This document shows positions 38,797 through 38,914 of a stretch of 38,914 nucleotides of DNA, piece after piece (within the stretch, counting starts at the first letter, position 1; every line of letters starts with the position of its first letter). The notes beneath the pieces are model-generated. The model searched no databases. It was given only the letters and a program-made list of their open reading frames with translations, and was not told the origin of the DNA. Source of the DNA: Verrucomicrobiota bacterium (lineage in GTDB: Bacteria; Verrucomicrobiota; Kiritimatiellia; CAIQIC01; Lenti-01); the NCBI GenBank assembly GCA_031262805.1, contig JAISGX010000099.1:1-38914 (forward strand), written 5' to 3'. Position numbers and translations under genes: made by a program.

Positions 38797-38914
38797 GGGT
38801 CAAGATAACATAAGCGCATTGAAAGTATGCCATAATGCGCAGAATGAAGCCCCAAAACAGGTATTTCAAACATTCCAAAATTTCTGAAGAGAAATTCAGA
38901 GATATTTTACGCCT
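38797..38914 (+). mobile_element. IS1595-family insertion sequence, left end (runs off the window)
   Basis: Begins with GGGTCAAGATAACATAAG, the same 18 bp as at 13775, at the point where homology to the other PEP-CTERM upstream regions stops, and leads into a transposase start 38 bp later. The right end is outside the window. Confidence 0.65.
38835..38914 (+). CDS. IS1595-family transposase, N-terminal 26 residues
   Basis: The frame reads MRRMKPQNRYFKHSKISEEKFRDILR up to the window edge; the second Met (38844) is the more usual start. NRYFKHSKISE.KFR.ILR is the N-terminus typical of IS1595-type DDE transposases as I remember them. The zinc-ribbon and catalytic domain would follow outside the window, so activity cannot be judged. 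Confidence 0.65.
   Translation, partial: MRRMKPQNRYFKHSKISEEKFRDILR

Noticed and set aside
13775-38914. Composite transposon bounded by two IS1595 elements
   Set aside because: The left copy has only 18 bp of the end and no transposase, both copies have the same orientation, and about 16 kb of ordinary housekeeping genes lies between the island and the right element.

Overview
The window looks like a chromosomal segment of a GC-rich, Gram-negative, probably anaerobic bacterium of the PVC group, most likely Kiritimatiellota/Lentisphaerota-like. The pointers are three PEP-CTERM proteins ending in the PEPATMSLLGLGALAM type of anchor, SUMF1-domain and TSP3/dockerin-like surface proteins, a PPi-type phosphofructokinase and a HydG-family radical SAM protein. 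Taxonomy is an inference; I could not run any search. The housekeeping promoters I could pick out share a sigma70-like pattern (TTGnnn, 17-18 nt, TAnnnT).

Layout. 1-5 kb, minus strand: start of a family 2 glycosyltransferase (cut by the window edge), a small lipoprotein, glucose-6-phosphate isomerase (pgi), a PPi-dependent phosphofructokinase with a clear terminator, and a lipoate-protein ligase-like protein. 5-10.8 kb, plus strand: a sugar-type ABC uptake operon made of a TPR-like lipoprotein, a membrane-anchored solute-binding protein and one 958-residue protein that fuses both permeases (MalF-like and MalG-like) around a central multi-pass membrane region of about 340 residues. No ATPase is present, so a shared one elsewhere must serve it. 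10.8-13.5 kb, plus strand: a likely operon for envelope proteins (secreted protein, STAS protein, BON lipoprotein, and a C39-peptidase-like TPR lipoprotein that lacks the catalytic Cys). It is followed by a strong stand-alone promoter and a terminator about 170 nt later, which I read as an undescribed small RNA with C-rich loops.

13.8-22.9 kb is a foreign-looking defence island, lower in GC by eye. It carries a type I restriction-modification operon (hsdM-hsdS-hsdR) whose HsdS has an extra C-terminal domain, a Fic AMP-transferase and a truncated HNH endonuclease. Two 86-bp direct copies of an Rhs core fragment flank the Fic/HNH part. An Rhs C-terminal remnant and a frameshifted BamE/SmpA-like gene follow. 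An 18-bp sequence at the left edge is identical to the end of the IS1595-type element at the right end of the window.

22.9-29.7 kb: a tRNA with CAU anticodon (probably tRNA-Ile2), then on the minus strand hydG-like, metA, gpsA and a NarL-type response regulator. Divergent from these, on the plus strand, are a coiled-coil membrane protein and a D-2-hydroxyacid dehydrogenase. A cluster of three TTTCCA-N5-TGGAAA palindromes sits in the convergent gap before a MacA-MacB-TolC-type export operon (minus strand, 34.5-29.7 kb).

34.6-38.9 kb, minus strand: a SUMF1-domain secreted protein, then a tandem triplication of a PEP-CTERM gene cassette, each with its own promoter, Shine-Dalgarno site and terminator. 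The third cassette has lost the A/T-rich stretch upstream of its promoter to an IS1595-family insertion sequence that runs off the window.
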